64,000 nucleotides of DNA from Pirellula staleyi DSM 6068 (GTDB lineage: Bacteria > Planctomycetota > Planctomycetia > Pirellulales > Pirellulaceae), in assembly GCF_000025185.1 (NCBI RefSeq), contig NC_013720.1, positions 5,394,001-5,458,000 of the forward strand, in the 5' to 3' direction. Position 1 is the first letter of the stretch; each line of letters begins with the position of its first letter. Below, one piece after another: positions 44,652-58,102 of the stretch. The translations under genes were made by a program, and so were the position numbers. Under the pieces are notes generated by a model. That model was given only the letters and a program-made list of their open reading frames with translations. It did not search any database and had not been told where the DNA came from.

Positions 44652-46778
44652 ATGCTCGGCAGCGACGTCAACCAACCACGACCCACTTCTTCACTGCGGA
44701 ATTGGATTCTCGCAGGCTTGCTTCTCGTAGGATTGGGGCTCGTCGTCAGCGGCTTTATTGCCAGCGGACCCGCCCCGACCACAGCAGCAGAAAATCGGTT
44801 TGTTGAAGAGCTGTCAGCTCCTCGTACTACCGATCGGAACGTCACGAAGGTGGTGAACGCGTTCATGAAACGCGATCACTTGTCGCAGCACCCTCTCGAC
44901 GACGAGATCGCTCGCCGCGCTTTGACGCTCTTCATCAAGAGCCTCGACACCCAGAAGCTCTACTTCTATCAAACTGACATCGACGAGTTCGCCAAGAGCC
45001 GCGATCAAATCGACGACCAAGTAAGCACTGGCGATATCTCGATCGCTTACACCATCTTTCAGCGTCTGCTGAAGCGCGTGGATGAGCGGGTCGACATGAT
45101 CGACGCTCTGCTGCAAGAGAACGTCGACTTCACCACCGACGAAGTGCTGGTGACCGATCCCGACAAAGTGAACTATCCCCGCACTCCCGACGAAGCCAAA
45201 GATCGTTGGCGCAAGCGTCTGAAGTACGACATGCTCGTGCTGCGAGCCGACAAAGAAAACAAAGAAGACGTGAAGGTGCGTCTGAAGCGTCGCTACACCA
45301 GCTTCGCTCGCCGCATGCATCAAACCGATGCCGACGAACTGCTCGAGATGTACCTGACTGCGGTGACGATGAGCTACGACCCGCACACCACTTACATGTC
45401 GCCTAATTCGTTCGAAAACTTCAAGATCATGATGCGTTTGAACCTCGATGGTATCGGGGCTCAGCTGCAGTCGATTGATGGCTACTGCGTGGTCAGCAAA
45501 GTGATTCCTGGTGGTGCCGCCGACAAGTCGGGCCAGCTCAAGGAAGAAGACAAGATCGTCTCGGTCGGCCAAGGTGCTGAAGGAGAAATGATCGATGTCA
45601 TCGACACCAAGCTCAACGATGTGGTTGACATGATCCGTGGCCGTGCGGGGACGATTGTGCGACTCGGCGTGCTGCCAGCTACTGGTGGCGAAACCAAGGT
45701 GATCAACATCACCCGCGCTAAGATCGAACTCACCGACGACTCTGCTCGTGGCGTGATCTTCGAAGAAGGCAAGAAGGAAGATGGCAGCCCCTTTAAAATC
45801 GGCGTGATCGACCTGCCTAGCTTCTACAGCGACATGGAAGGGAATCGTGCTGGCGATGTCGATTTCAAGAGCAGCACGCGCGATGTGAAGCGAATTCTCA
45901 ATGACTTCAACGCCAAAGGTGTCGACGCTTTGATTCTCGACCTCCGCCGCAACGGTGGTGGCAGCCTCAGCGAAGCAATCAGCCTCACCGGGCTGTTCAT
46001 CGATGTCGGTCCTGTGGTGCAAGTGAAGGACCCTGATGGACGGGTCGATCATCACGACGATGTCGATGCTGGCATGACCTGGAAAGGTCCGATGGTGGTG
46101 GTGACGAGCAAGTTCAGCGCATCGGCGAGCGAAATTCTCGCGGGTGCCATTCAGGACTATAAGCGTGGCCTCGTGGTGGGTGATACTTCCACCCATGGTA
46201 AAGGGACCGTGCAAAGCCTGCTCGATCTCGGCCCTCAAGTGTTCCGCGTCAACAACCCACCGAACCTCGGTGCTCTGAAAATCACAATGCAGCAGTTCTA
46301 TCGCCCCAATGGCGACAGCACCCAGTTGCGTGGTGTGCTGGCCGACGTTGTGCTCCCTTCGATCACCGACCACATGGACGTGAGCGAAGCTGATCTCGAC
46401 TACGCGATTGCGTTTGACAAAGTCCCGTCGGCCAAGTTCCAGCCCTATTCCGCTGTGAACCCCGACATGATCTCGGCTCTGCGAGCCGACTCGGCCAAAC
46501 GCCGACAAGCTTCGGAAGATTTCAGCAAACTGCTGCGAAACATCGACCGCTATGTCGAGCAAAAGACCAAGAAGGAAGTTCCCCTGAGCGAGAAGGTGTT
46601 CCAGGCTCAGCGTGAAGAGCTCGACGCTGACAAGGAAGAAGAAAAGACCTTCGAGCAGCAAGCCAACGGTCCTAAAGAAGTGGTGAAGCGCGACTTCTAC
46701 TTCAACGAAGTCATGGCTGTCACGCTCGACTACTTGCGACTGCTGGGCCAAAACAAGACGGTAGCACAGGCTCGCTAA
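44652..46778 (+). CDS. C-terminal processing peptidase (Tsp/Prc type, S41)
   Basis: A 708-aa periplasmic tail-specific serine protease. A single N-terminal TM/signal-anchor (about residues 18-38) precedes a helical N-domain, a PDZ domain (about 250-340; GIGAQLQSIDGYCVVSKVIPGG), and the S41 core with the catalytic Ser/Lys pair in TSKFSASASEILAGAIQDY (about residues 487-505) and HGKGTVQSL. A Tsp-specific C-terminal region follows (FEQQANGPKEV...). Length and order match E. coli Prc (682 aa), which trims lipoproteins and cell-wall enzymes. Monocistronic between a promoter candidate and a strong terminator. Confidence 0.94.
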   Translation: MLGSDVNQPRPTSSLRNWILAGLLLVGLGLVVSGFIASGPAPTTAAENRFVEELSAPRTTDRNVTKVVNAFMKRDHLSQHPLDDEIARRALTLFIKSLDTQKLYFYQTDIDEFAKSRDQIDDQVSTGDISIAYTIFQRLLKRVDERVDMIDALLQENVDFTTDEVLVTDPDKVNYPRTPDEAKDRWRKRLKYDMLVLRADKENKEDVKVRLKRRYTSFARRMHQTDADELLEMYLTAVTMSYDPHTTYMSPNSFENFKIMMRLNLDGIGAQLQSIDGYCVVSKVIPGGAADKSGQLKEEDKIVSVGQGAEGEMIDVIDTKLNDVVDMIRGRAGTIVRLGVLPATGGETKVINITRAKIELTDDSARGVIFEEGKKEDGSPFKIGVIDLPSFYSDMEGNRAGDVDFKSSTRDVKRILNDFNAKGVDALILDLRRNGGGSLSEAISLTGLFIDVGPVVQVKDPDGRVDHHDDVDAGMTWKGPMVVVTSKFSASASEILAGAIQDYKRGLVVGDTSTHGKGTVQSLLDLGPQVFRVNNPPNLGALKITMQQFYRPNGDSTQLRGVLADVVLPSITDHMDVSEADLDYAIAFDKVPSAKFQPYSAVNPDMISALRADSAKRRQASEDFSKLLRNIDRYVEQKTKKEVPLSEKVFQAQREELDADKEEEKTFEQQANGPKEVVKRDFYFNEVMAVTLDYLRLLGQNKTVAQAR

Positions 46779-46834
46779 GAGCCGGACAGATTTCTGTCGA
46801 TCATCAGCTCTGGCCCAACGGCCAGGGCTACTAC

Positions 46835-46864
46835 GGGGCATCCTTCGCGGGATGCCCCTTTTTT
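46835..46864 (+). terminator. Strong intrinsic terminator after ctp
   Basis: GGGGCATCC (46835-46843) and GGATGCCCC (46850-46858) form a perfect 9-bp GC-rich stem with a 6-base loop, followed by TTTTTTAT. It lies 57 bases after the stop. Confidence 0.92.
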
Positions 46865-46908
46865 ATGGCCACGATCGAGCAGCCACTCTCCTCCGCAGTC
46901 AGCCGCGT

Positions 46909-47676
46909 CTATGTCAGCGGCACGCGCATCCCGTCGTAGCCCAGCTCCATGCCGGTCGGCAGGCGATCGTTGGTTGCGGCGTACGGTAGTTCGTGCGAGA
47001 TGTGCGTGAAGATCGTCCGTTTGGGATTGAGCTTCTCTGCGACCGCCACCGCTTCGTCGAGCGAAAAATGGGTCACATGGGGGCGCGGGCGGAGCGCATC
47101 GAGCACCAGCACGTCGAGCCCTTCGAGCTTTGCCAGGTTTTCGTCGGTAATGCCGTTGGTGTCGGTGCAGTAGGCGACATTTCCAAAACGAAAGCCAAGC
47201 ACTTCAAATCGGGGACCGTGACGCAATCGAATCGGCATAAAGTGCTGTCCGAGGATCTCAAACGGCTCCACCGAGATGCTGCGGAATTCGAGCTGCGGCG
47301 CTGCTCCTTCGTGCGTGTGTGGCTTATCGGAAAATGCGTAGTCAAACGACTTACGTATCCGTGCTTCGACCTTCGCTTCGCAGTACAGCGGAACCGCATG
47401 CCCCAGATAAAACGGGAACAGCCGCAGGTCATCCAGGCCGAAAACGTGGTCGGCGTGCTCGTGGGTGAAGAGCACTGCATGGACGAGGCCAATTTTTTCC
47501 CGCAAAAGTTGCTGCCGCAGATCGGGCGGGGTGTCGATCAGGAGATTCCCTTGCTCGAGACCGAGAATCACGCTGCAGCGGGTGCGGTTGTCGCGCGGGT
47601 CTTTACTGGTGCAAACCGGACAATTACAGCCGATCGCCGGCACTCCCACGCTGGTTCCCGTCCCCAGAATGATCAT
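46909..47676 (-). CDS. MBL-fold metallohydrolase, PhnP-like
   Basis: A 255-aa metallo-beta-lactamase-fold hydrolase. It begins MIILGTGTSVGVPAIGCNCPVC, typical of PhnP-type phosphodiesterases with a CxCxxC zinc site, then LLIDTPPDLRQQLL, the metal motif FTHEHADHVFGLDDLR (HxHxDH), YCTDTNGIT, and the late THISHEL histidine. Substrate could be a cyclic phosphodiester; no phosphonate genes are nearby. ATG 47676 matches the family start; the open frame continues upstream with no homology. It converges on ctp across the terminator. Confidence 0.9.
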   Translation of the reverse strand: MIILGTGTSVGVPAIGCNCPVCTSKDPRDNRTRCSVILGLEQGNLLIDTPPDLRQQLLREKIGLVHAVLFTHEHADHVFGLDDLRLFPFYLGHAVPLYCEAKVEARIRKSFDYAFSDKPHTHEGAAPQLEFRSISVEPFEILGQHFMPIRLRHGPRFEVLGFRFGNVAYCTDTNGITDENLAKLEGLDVLVLDALRPRPHVTHFSLDEAVAVAEKLNPKRTIFTHISHELPYAATNDRLPTGMELGYDGMRVPLT

Positions 47677-48250
47677 CTGGCCCCGAAAATCTGGAAATGC
47701 ATTGCCCGGGGTCAAAGGAGGGGTCTTTCGCTGGATGGGGAGCCTGGGAGCTGTCCGTGGGTACCTAAATTTAGCTACTGGACCACCTTGCCACACTCAG
47801 TTGTCAGTGACAAGCAGGGGAACTTTCCTCGAAAATGAAGCCAAACCCGTGTTTTTTCGATCTCTGCCCAGCCGCCGAACCTCAATTGACCAAAATCGCC
47901 CATCGCAATAAACTTTTATGGCTATGCAGGTTGCGCCTGTGGCAAGGGACTGCTGCGAACGGTTTTCTGAATCCCTGGCGAGGCTCGGCGAATAATCCTA
48001 CGGGGTCGCCGCTAGTCCGCCACGCTGTTGTTCGCCCATTCTCAGGCCTCAGGATGTCGCGTTATCCACGTCACAGCCCCAGTTGCTCCGTGCACTGAAG
48101 GCTGGGTGCGGCGGTACGAAGCGTCCCCCGGAAATTTGCGGTCACGAAAGAAAACGACATTCGGCTCGCGAAACTTGTTCGCAGCCCGAGCGTTTTCCGC
48201 GATGGCAGCAGATCCTTCCCCTATCTCACTGAAGACAAAAGCTAATTGCA
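47677..48250. other. 574-base divergent region upstream of secA
   Basis: No supported gene; the long open frames here are upstream extensions or shadows. Holds the promoter candidate at 47886-47914. Confidence 0.4.
47886..47914 (+). promoter_or_regulatory. Sigma-70-type promoter candidate for secA
   Basis: TTGACC (47886-47891) and TAAACT (47909-47914), spacer 17 bases; five and four of six consensus matches. The leader to the secA ATG would be about 330 bases, long enough for regulation, but no SecM-like arrest ORF is evident. Confidence 0.45.
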
Positions 48251-51955
<3,705 letters not shown>

Positions 51956-52051
51956 ATCTCGCTGTGGTGAAGCTTGCAAATGCTCCCCGTGATGTGAAAG
52001 TTGCATCACCGGGAGCTCTCCCACCTGCGAGCGCGGAGTAAGGATACCCGC

Positions 52052-53380
52052 ATGCCGTACCTCTTGAACGTCCTCTACCTCGCGGTGATCGCTCTCGCGT
52101 CGCCGTATCTCCTTTGGCATTCGTTTCGCAGCGGCAAGTATCGCGAAGGATTCTACGAGAAGCTGCTCGGGCTCGTGCCTCGGCGCGAATCGCGGCATCG
52201 CTGTCTCTGGCTCCACGCGGTGAGTGTCGGCGAAGTGAATCTGCTGATGCCAATTGTCGAGCGCTGGGAGCGTCTGCATCCCGACTGGGAGATTGTGATC
52301 TCGACGACCACTGCGACAGGCTTTGCGCTAGCCCACAAACGCTACGCACCTCGAATGGTCTTCTACTGCCCCCTCGATTTCACCTGGTCGACCGCTCAGG
52401 CGATGCATCGCATTCGTCCCGACTTGCTGGTCCTGACGGAACTCGAGCTTTGGCCCAACCTGATTCGTGCCGCGCGACGTTCGGGGGTGAAGGTGGCGGT
52501 GATCAACGGCCGCCTGAGTGAAAAGAGCTTCCGGGGCTACAGCCGCGTGAAACGGTTCTTGGCCAGCACGTTGCAATCGATCGACACCATCGCAGCGCAA
52601 AACGAAGAGTATGCCAGTCGCTTTCGCGCGCTCGGGGCGAACGGCGAGCGTGTCTGCGTAACCGGCTCGATCAAGTTCGATGGAGCGCAGCTATCGCGCG
52701 AGAATCCGCGCACGCAGTCACTCGCTCGATTGGCTGGCATCACTGCCGGTGATCACGTTTTCCTGGCTGGAAGCACCCAAGCTCCCGAAGAAGAGATCGC
52801 CACGAGCATCTACCTGCGACTTCGCGAGTCGTCGCCGCAGCTGAAGCTGATTCTGGTCCCTCGACATCCCGAGCGTTTTGAAGAGGTCGCCCGCATGCTC
52901 ACCGCGCGCGGCGTGGAGTTCGTGCGGCGCAGCCAACTCGATCCAGCCTCGAGCAAGTTGTCGCTCGCGCGGCGAGAGTTGCCAGCACCACGCGTGATTC
53001 TGGTGGATGCCGTGGGAGAGCTGGGAAGTTGGTGGGGAACCGCACGCGCGGCGTTTGTCGGTGGCAGCCTTGGCAAACGAGGTGGTCAGAACATGATTGA
53101 ACCAGCCGCCTACGGCTGCGCGGTTGCGTTTGGCCCCAACACCTGGAATTTTCGTGACGTCGTCTCCGAAATGCTGGCGCACGATGCCGCAGTGGTGGTG
53201 CAAAACGAGGCAGAACTCGATGCGTTCGTACAGCGCACGATTCTTGAACCAGGCTTTGCTGCAGAGATTGGGGCTCGCGCACATGCGCTCGTGAAACGGC
53301 AAGTCGGAGCAGCCGATCGCACCATTGGACTGCTCGAATCGCTGATCCTGCCCAATGGCTCGACGGCGCGGGCCGCTTAG
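52052..53380 (+). CDS. waaA: 3-deoxy-D-manno-octulosonic acid (Kdo) transferase
   Basis: A 442-aa WaaA/KdtA glycosyltransferase that adds Kdo to lipid A at the inner-membrane face, evidence for a Gram-negative-type outer membrane. An N-terminal hydrophobic anchor (MPYLLNVLYLAVIALASPYLLWH) is followed by the acceptor domain (WLHAVSVGEVNLLMPIVERW, STTTATGFALA, LTELELWPNLI) and a donor domain with GSTQAPEEEIA, VPRHPERFEEV, GSLGKRGGQNMIEPAAYGCAV. ATG 52052 has AAGGA eight bases upstream. It follows secA by 96 bases on the same strand and could be cotranscribed. Confidence 0.95.
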   Translation: MPYLLNVLYLAVIALASPYLLWHSFRSGKYREGFYEKLLGLVPRRESRHRCLWLHAVSVGEVNLLMPIVERWERLHPDWEIVISTTTATGFALAHKRYAPRMVFYCPLDFTWSTAQAMHRIRPDLLVLTELELWPNLIRAARRSGVKVAVINGRLSEKSFRGYSRVKRFLASTLQSIDTIAAQNEEYASRFRALGANGERVCVTGSIKFDGAQLSRENPRTQSLARLAGITAGDHVFLAGSTQAPEEEIATSIYLRLRESSPQLKLILVPRHPERFEEVARMLTARGVEFVRRSQLDPASSKLSLARRELPAPRVILVDAVGELGSWWGTARAAFVGGSLGKRGGQNMIEPAAYGCAVAFGPNTWNFRDVVSEMLAHDAAVVVQNEAELDAFVQRTILEPGFAAEIGARAHALVKRQVGAADRTIGLLESLILPNGSTARAA

Positions 53381-53399
53381 TGCGACGAGGCTCGCAGCC

Positions 53400-54293
53400 T
53401 CACTGACCGCCTCCGGTCCAGTCGCCCCCAGCCGGTGTAACCATCGCCTCGATCGATTCGACCGGAATATCTTGCGGCAGAAATTTTACACTTCCATCGG
53501 CCATCGCCGCCTGCATTCCCCCCGGATGATTCCCCCCGAGATCGACACCTTGCTTCAGGTTAGCGACCCCGAACACAAGATCGCGCGGCTCGCTCCAAAC
53601 GACTCCGGTTTCTTTCGCTTCGACAAACAAAATCGTCTCGTCGGTGGCATCGAGAATTTCGGAAATCGATTTCGATTTACCGGGTGGAAACAGGCTGTTG
53701 TTGCCAGTGACCACCAAGTAGCTGGTGTGGAACTGAAATCGCGAATTCTCGTCCGAGGGAGAGTTAAACACCGCTGGCATACGGCTCACGAGGCTCATAT
53801 TTTTGGGCGAGTCCCACGGCTCCTGGAGCCTGAATTCGGTGTGCAATTGCTCCCCCTCAGGTCCCAGATACGGCAGAATCAGCACCCGCCAGCTGTAGAG
53901 CGGTGTTCCCGCTTTATCGGTGACCGTGGCGGGGGGAAACGCTTGATACTCGCGGTGATACTGCAGCAAAGCGCCAGCGATCGCTTGCATGTTCATCTCG
54001 CACTGCGACCGTCGGGCCTCGGCCTGCGCCACTTGCACCATCGGAATCACGAGGAATGTGATTCCTGCTCCGAGGGTAGCCAGTACCAGGAGACAGCAGA
54101 GAGTGATGACGCCGTAGAGCATCCACGAACTGTTCACGGCGCTTGCGCGGGATGGAGCCGCCCGGTAGTCGCGCGGGATAAGTGGCACCACGATCTCTCG
54201 CGTGCAACCGATGCAGGGTCCACGATGCCCGGCAAACTGATCTTCCACCAGCGTGGTGGTTCCACAGTGCGGGCAGGAGAACTCGAGGGGCAT
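53400..54293 (-). CDS. Zinc-ribbon membrane protein with DUF1559-like domain
   Basis: A 297-aa protein combining an N-terminal zinc ribbon (CPHC at 7-10 and CIGC at 27-30, in FSCPHCGTTTLVEDQFAG) with a TM helix (about 58-85) and an outer DUF1559-type region: ARRSQCEMNMQAIAGALLQYH, FPPATVTDKAGTPLYSWRVLILPYLG and the final NHPGGMQAAMADGSVKFLP. It lacks the FTLVELL prepilin signal, so it is anchored rather than processed like the other two DUF1559 proteins in the window. The ribbon would be cytoplasmic. It lies 102 bases downstream of the aldolase gene on the same strand and converges on waaA. Function unknown. Confidence 0.82.
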   Translation of the reverse strand: MPLEFSCPHCGTTTLVEDQFAGHRGPCIGCTREIVVPLIPRDYRAAPSRASAVNSSWMLYGVITLCCLLVLATLGAGITFLVIPMVQVAQAEARRSQCEMNMQAIAGALLQYHREYQAFPPATVTDKAGTPLYSWRVLILPYLGPEGEQLHTEFRLQEPWDSPKNMSLVSRMPAVFNSPSDENSRFQFHTSYLVVTGNNSLFPPGKSKSISEILDATDETILFVEAKETGVVWSEPRDLVFGVANLKQGVDLGGNHPGGMQAAMADGSVKFLPQDIPVESIEAMVTPAGGDWTGGGQ

Positions 54294-54395
54294 AGCTCGA
54301 AACTCCCGAGCAGGTTTGATGGCAGCGGCCTGAAGTGGCCCATCGACGAGTTGTTCGACGAGGGGGTTTATTGTGCCTGACTTTGCAGCTGCGCG

Positions 54396-55049
54396 TCAAA
54401 CTTTACCGCTGCGGAACTTCGCGACTTCTTCGACATACTGACGCGCGAGCGATTCGATCTGCTTATAGTCGCCAGCGGCGACCGCCTTGGGATCGACCAT
54501 CGAGCCGCCAATGCCGAGTGCACAGGCCCCCGCTTTGAGAAATTCCCCCGCTGTCTGCAAATTGACTCCACCGGTCGGCATCAGGCGAATATGAGGAAAA
54601 GGACCATGCAGCGCTTTCAGGTATTTGGGACCGGTGATCTCCGAGGGGAAAATCTTCACGACATCGGCGCCGGCCTGCCAGGCGGTTAAGACTTCGGTGG
54701 GAGTGAGTGCTCCCGGAAGAATCATTTTGCTGTAGCGTTTGCACATCTCGATCACCTGCGTATTGACGGCTGGCGATACGATGAACTCTGCCCCCGAGAG
54801 AATGGCCGCGCGAGCAGTTTCGGTATCGAGGACCGTCCCAGCTCCGAGCAGAATCTTGTTTCCCAGCCGAGTGGCCACCTTCTCGAGCACCTGATGAGCT
54901 TTGGGGACCGTGAAGGTCACTTCCATTACCTCGACCCCACCTGCCACGAGCGCCTCGGCCACGTCGGCCAGTTTGTCGCCATTGTCGGCACGGATGACAG
55001 CGACGATGCAGCGGTTCAGGAGTCGATCGAGAGGTGCCTCAGTAGCCAT
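54396..55049 (-). CDS. eda: KDPG/KHG aldolase
   Basis: A 217-aa class I aldolase that cleaves 2-keto-3-deoxy-6-phosphogluconate to pyruvate and glyceraldehyde-3-phosphate (and 4-hydroxy-2-oxoglutarate), as in Entner-Doudoroff or uronate breakdown. VMEVTFTVPKA contains the catalytic glutamate region, GAGTVLDTETA and SPAVNTQVIEMC build the barrel, and ADVVKIFPSE contains the Schiff-base lysine; MPTGGVNLQTAGEFLKAGA is the phosphate site. ATG 55049 gives the usual length. No edd or uronate genes are adjacent, so pathway context is not visible here. Confidence 0.93.
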   Translation of the reverse strand: MATEAPLDRLLNRCIVAVIRADNGDKLADVAEALVAGGVEVMEVTFTVPKAHQVLEKVATRLGNKILLGAGTVLDTETARAAILSGAEFIVSPAVNTQVIEMCKRYSKMILPGALTPTEVLTAWQAGADVVKIFPSEITGPKYLKALHGPFPHIRLMPTGGVNLQTAGEFLKAGACALGIGGSMVDPKAVAAGDYKQIESLARQYVEEVAKFRSGKV

Positions 55050-55818
55050 GGAAAGGATGGTCCTGTGGAAGGTTGTAGCGGGAAATTGTCAGCAGAGTCT
55101 TAGCAGCGAGGATTGTAGTAGGAAAACGCGCGTCGCGCCGATGCGGGGCAGAGGGAGCGACTCGCTGAAAGCAGTTCCAGCTACGGCTGGCAAGATTCTC
55201 GAATCCCGGCGAACCATCCCGGGGGAGAGGTCGTAAGAAGGGGGTAATCAAGCTGCGAGCCAAAGGCCGAATGCTCGGTCCGGAACATTCGACCTAAAGC
55301 TCTTCAGCGTTGGCAGTTACGATCGAAGACCAGGTGTGTAAGACAGTCCTTATCCCCTGCGGTTGTAACTGCCTACCGATTCACAAGTGAGGCTGGTTTT
55401 CGGAGTGAGCTTCTCGGCCAAAGCGACGTTTGGCGGGATGCTGTCGCTCGAAGAACCGCCGCACTTTGGAAATCGGACCAAACAAGTGTGGCTGACGCGG
55501 CCTGGCACAGGCAATCTCCCTTACAAGAGTTGCCAGCGATGCCTCAAAGTCGAGAACGGCGGCTGAAAGTCGCAAATTCGACCTTGCCGCTTACGGAGTC
55601 TTTTTCGCCGGTGTAGGGGTGATCGGAAGTCCGGTCTCACGACACTGGCGCAGGGATGCATCGGCACTGGTTTCTATGACCATGCCGCACGTTGGGAGAG
55701 AATGCCGAGGAGCACGCTCGTAGCGGGTCCGTAAACTGGACTCACAACCACGACTGTGCATAATAATTGGATCATCCAGTGGCGATTATCCACCTCACGT
55801 CCTCTCCCAGACCTTTAC
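55050..55818. other. 770-base intergenic region
   Basis: No gene, RNA or clear promoter recognised. Short open frames on both strands have no protein-like features. Confidence 0.4.
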
Positions 55819-56085
55819 ATGCTCGCCCAAGCCTCGAGCGACACCCTGTATCAAGCTGGCCTGTGGATCTCGATCCTGGTGGCCGTGGTCGCAATTGCAG
55901 CCTTCGTTGTGCGAAGGTTTCGCGATAGCAACGCCGGGGTGGGGGAGTCGACCGGTTCGCTGCTGTCGAAGTTCCAAGAAGTGCGGCAGGAAGGTGACAT
56001 CAGCGAGGCAGAATTCCGAAAGATAAAAGCGGTGCTGGGAGGCCAGCTCCGTTCCGAGGTAAAGGAAACCAAAGACAAGGGTTAA
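55819..56085 (+). CDS. Small membrane protein with SHOCT-like tail
   Basis: An 88-aa protein with one TM helix (about residues 14-33, GLWISILVAVVAIAAFVV) followed by a basic stop-transfer (RRFRD) and a C-terminal helix pair LLSKFQEVRQEGDISEAEFRKIK resembling the short SHOCT/oligomerisation motif. A GTG at 55756 would add 21 residues before the TM; neither start has a good ribosome site. It lies upstream of clpX but 330 bases away. Role unknown. Confidence 0.6.
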   Translation: MLAQASSDTLYQAGLWISILVAVVAIAAFVVRRFRDSNAGVGESTGSLLSKFQEVRQEGDISEAEFRKIKAVLGGQLRSEVKETKDKG

Positions 56086-56414
56086 GACACTTACGACAGG
56101 TTGTAGAGAACAACCGGTTTGCGAGTGTTGCGAAGAAGTAATGCAGAAAGTCCCGTAGGATGACTTCGGGAGTTTCTGCCGCTTAAGCAGTTTGGCTCTT
56201 GAGAAGGATTGTCACGAACCTCGGGATTCGGCCTGGGAGGCCGATCGCACCGATCCTGTAGAACGCAACGACAGCTCGACGAATTGCGGACAAGGATGCC
56301 CCGTCAGGCCATCGCGGATGAGTAGTCGCGCGAGCCTTCGAGCAGCACCTAAAGAATGACTGATTTCAGAAACTGGCTTCGGGAGCTAGTGACTGAACCG
56401 CGAAAGGAGTGAGT
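56086..56414. other. 329-base region upstream of clpX
   Basis: No gene. Contains the near-perfect inverted repeat at 56143-56179; no confident clpX promoter is seen. Confidence 0.4.
56143..56179. repeat. 13-bp inverted repeat, one mismatch
   Basis: GCAGAAAGTCCCG and CGGGAGTTTCTGC pair over 12 of 13 positions around an 11-base loop. No T-run follows on the rightward strand, so it could be a weak terminator for the small membrane protein gene or a leader hairpin of clpX. Confidence 0.45.
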
Positions 56415-57701
56415 ATGCCCGCAGGTAAGGACCTCAGCGGAGGGCGTCGTGGCACGAGCACCACGAAGAAAAATGCCTTCTGCTCCTTCTGTCGCAAGAG
56501 CTATCGCGATGTTGGCCCGCTGGTCGAAGGACCTGGCGACGTCTACATCTGTGGCGAGTGCATCGAGCTGTGTCAAAGCATCCTCGAACAAGAACAGCGT
56601 CGACGTGGCAGTACCAAGCCACTTTTTAACCGCATCCCAACGCCTCGAGAAATCGTGGCTCACCTCGACCAATATGTCGTGGGACAAATGGGGAGCAAAC
56701 GAGTCCTTTCGGTCGCCATGCACAACCACTACAAACGGTTGTCGCTCGGATTCGAAGGCTCGGAAGTCGAAATCGAAAAATCGAACATCCTGATGGTCGG
56801 TCCCACCGGTTCGGGCAAAACGCTGCTCGCTCGGACGTTGGCACGCATCATGAACGTTCCTTTTGCCATCGGCGACGCGACGACCCTCACCGAAGCGGGC
56901 TATGTCGGTGAAGATGTCGAAAACCTCCTCCTGAAACTTTTACACGCTGCCGACTTCGATCTCGAAGCTGCTCAGCGTGGCGTGCTCTACATCGACGAAA
57001 TCGACAAGATTGGCAAGACGAGCCAAAATGTGTCGATCACCCGCGATGTGTCGGGCGAAGGGGTGCAGCAAGCACTCCTGAAGATGCTCGAGGGAACTGT
57101 GGCGAATGTTCCACCGCAGGGTGGTCGCAAACATCCCGAACAGCAGTACATCCAAATGGACACGACCAACATCCTGTTCATTTGCGGCGGTACGTTCGTC
57201 GGACTTGAGGACATCATTCGCAAACGCCTCGGTCGCAAGACCCTCGGGTTTGGTCAGATGACCGGTCATAGCGACGAAGCGACCACGAGCGAAATTCTGG
57301 GGCAAGCCACGACCGAAGATATCTTGGAATTTGGTCTGATTCCGGAACTCGTGGGTCGTTTGCCAGTGCTCACTTCACTTCGTCCGCTCGATCATGCGGG
57401 CCTCGTGAAAGTGCTCACCGAGCCGAAGAACGCGCTCCTGCGTCAGTATCAAACGCTGTTCGAAATGGAAGACTCGCACCTCGAATTCTCGCAAGGTGCT
57501 CTCGAGGCTATCGCTCGCCGCGCCCTCGAGAAAGGGACTGGTGCCCGTGGTCTCCGTTCGATCGTCGAAGAGGCTATGGTCGATATCATGTTCGAGCTTC
57601 CTGACCAACCGAAGGGAAGCAAGTTTGTGATCGATGAAGAGGTGATCCTTGGTCGCCGCAAACTCTTCCCGATGCAGGAACCCATCTCGAAGAGTGCTTG
57701 A
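56415..57701 (+). CDS. clpX: ATP-dependent Clp protease ATP-binding subunit ClpX
   Basis: AAA+ unfoldase that feeds substrates to ClpP. The 428-aa protein has an N-terminal zinc-binding domain (CSFC ... CGEC), Walker A GPTGSGKT, the GYVGED pore loop, Walker [11 protein letters not shown], the RKH loop region (GGRKHPEQQ), and the [14 protein letters not shown] sensor segment. Length is normal. ATG 56415 follows AAAGGAG; the GTG two codons earlier is less likely. No clpP lies in the window. The transcript may continue into a 78-aa ORF before a strong terminator. Confidence 0.96.
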   Translation: MPAGKDLSGGRRGTSTTKKNAFCSFCRKSYRDVGPLVEGPGDVYICGECIELCQSILEQEQRRRGSTKPLFNRIPTPREIVAHLDQYVVGQMGSKRVLSVAMHNHYKRLSLGFEGSEVEIEKSNILMVGPTGSGKTLLARTLARIMNVPFAIGDATTLTEAGYVGEDVENLLLKLLHAADFDLEAAQRGVLYIDEIDKIGKTSQNVSITRDVSGEGVQQALLKMLEGTVANVPPQGGRKHPEQQYIQMDTTNILFICGGTFVGLEDIIRKRLGRKTLGFGQMTGHSDEATTSEILGQATTEDILEFGLIPELVGRLPVLTSLRPLDHAGLVKVLTEPKNALLRQYQTLFEMEDSHLEFSQGALEAIARRALEKGTGARGLRSIVEEAMVDIMFELPDQPKGSKFVIDEEVILGRRKLFPMQEPISKSA

Positions 57702-57789
57702 GCTTGAGAATGGAAGGTTGAGTGGGAAGTCTGGTTTTGCAACTTGGTATTTGAAATCGCGGAGACCTGATTAACCGCCGCAGAAGAGT

Positions 57790-57828
57790 CTGATTGCGAA
57801 GAGGAAAGTCCGGCCGCTTCGCAATCAG
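57790..57828 (+). repeat. Perfect 12-bp inverted repeat after clpX
   Basis: CTGATTGCGAAG (57790-57801) and CTTCGCAATCAG (57817-57828) are exactly complementary around a 15-base loop. It lies 88 bases after clpX and ends 11 bases before the next ATG, so it would occlude or set the ribosome site of the small ORF. There is no T-run. Confidence 0.6.
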
Positions 57829-57839
57829 GTGCACTGGAA

Positions 57840-58076
57840 ATGAGTCGGTTCGCCCCTGATCTCAGTGGTTTGCGTCCTCCCCGGGCCCAAACAGATGTCA
57901 GCTTGAACCCTTCGAGTTTCCGGCAATTGTATGCCGCTGCTTCAGGCGACTTGTCGCTTGTGGAAATGAAGCAGAGGCATCGATCTTGGAGCGAGCAACT
58001 TCACCGAGAGAGTGACGAGGGCCCGTTTACCTTGGTTTGGTGTGAAACATGGCAAACGAGCTTCGTCGGTGAATGA
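57840..58076 (+). CDS. Hypothetical 78-aa protein downstream of clpX
   Basis: Not recognised; a soluble Ser/Arg-rich 78-aa product (MSRFAPDLSGLRPPRAQ..., SLVEMKQRHRSWSEQLH, GPFTLVWCETWQTSF). There is no clear ribosome site; the ATG is 11 bases after a perfect 12-bp inverted repeat. A strong terminator 27 bases after its stop means the stretch is probably transcribed from clpX, which modestly supports it as a real gene. It may equally be chance. Confidence 0.4.
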   Translation: MSRFAPDLSGLRPPRAQTDVSLNPSSFRQLYAAASGDLSLVEMKQRHRSWSEQLHRESDEGPFTLVWCETWQTSFVGE

Positions 58077-58102
58077 TGGTGTGAGCGAACGTCCCCCTGG
58101 AG

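Noticed and set aside
44814-46841. 675-aa leftward open frame
   Set aside because: Exact shadow of the ctp protease gene; His/Asp-rich composition typical of antisense frames in GC-rich DNA.
55190-55240. tRNA-like TTCTCGAATCCC segment
   Set aside because: Resembles a T-arm but no acceptor, D- or anticodon arms can be folded around it.
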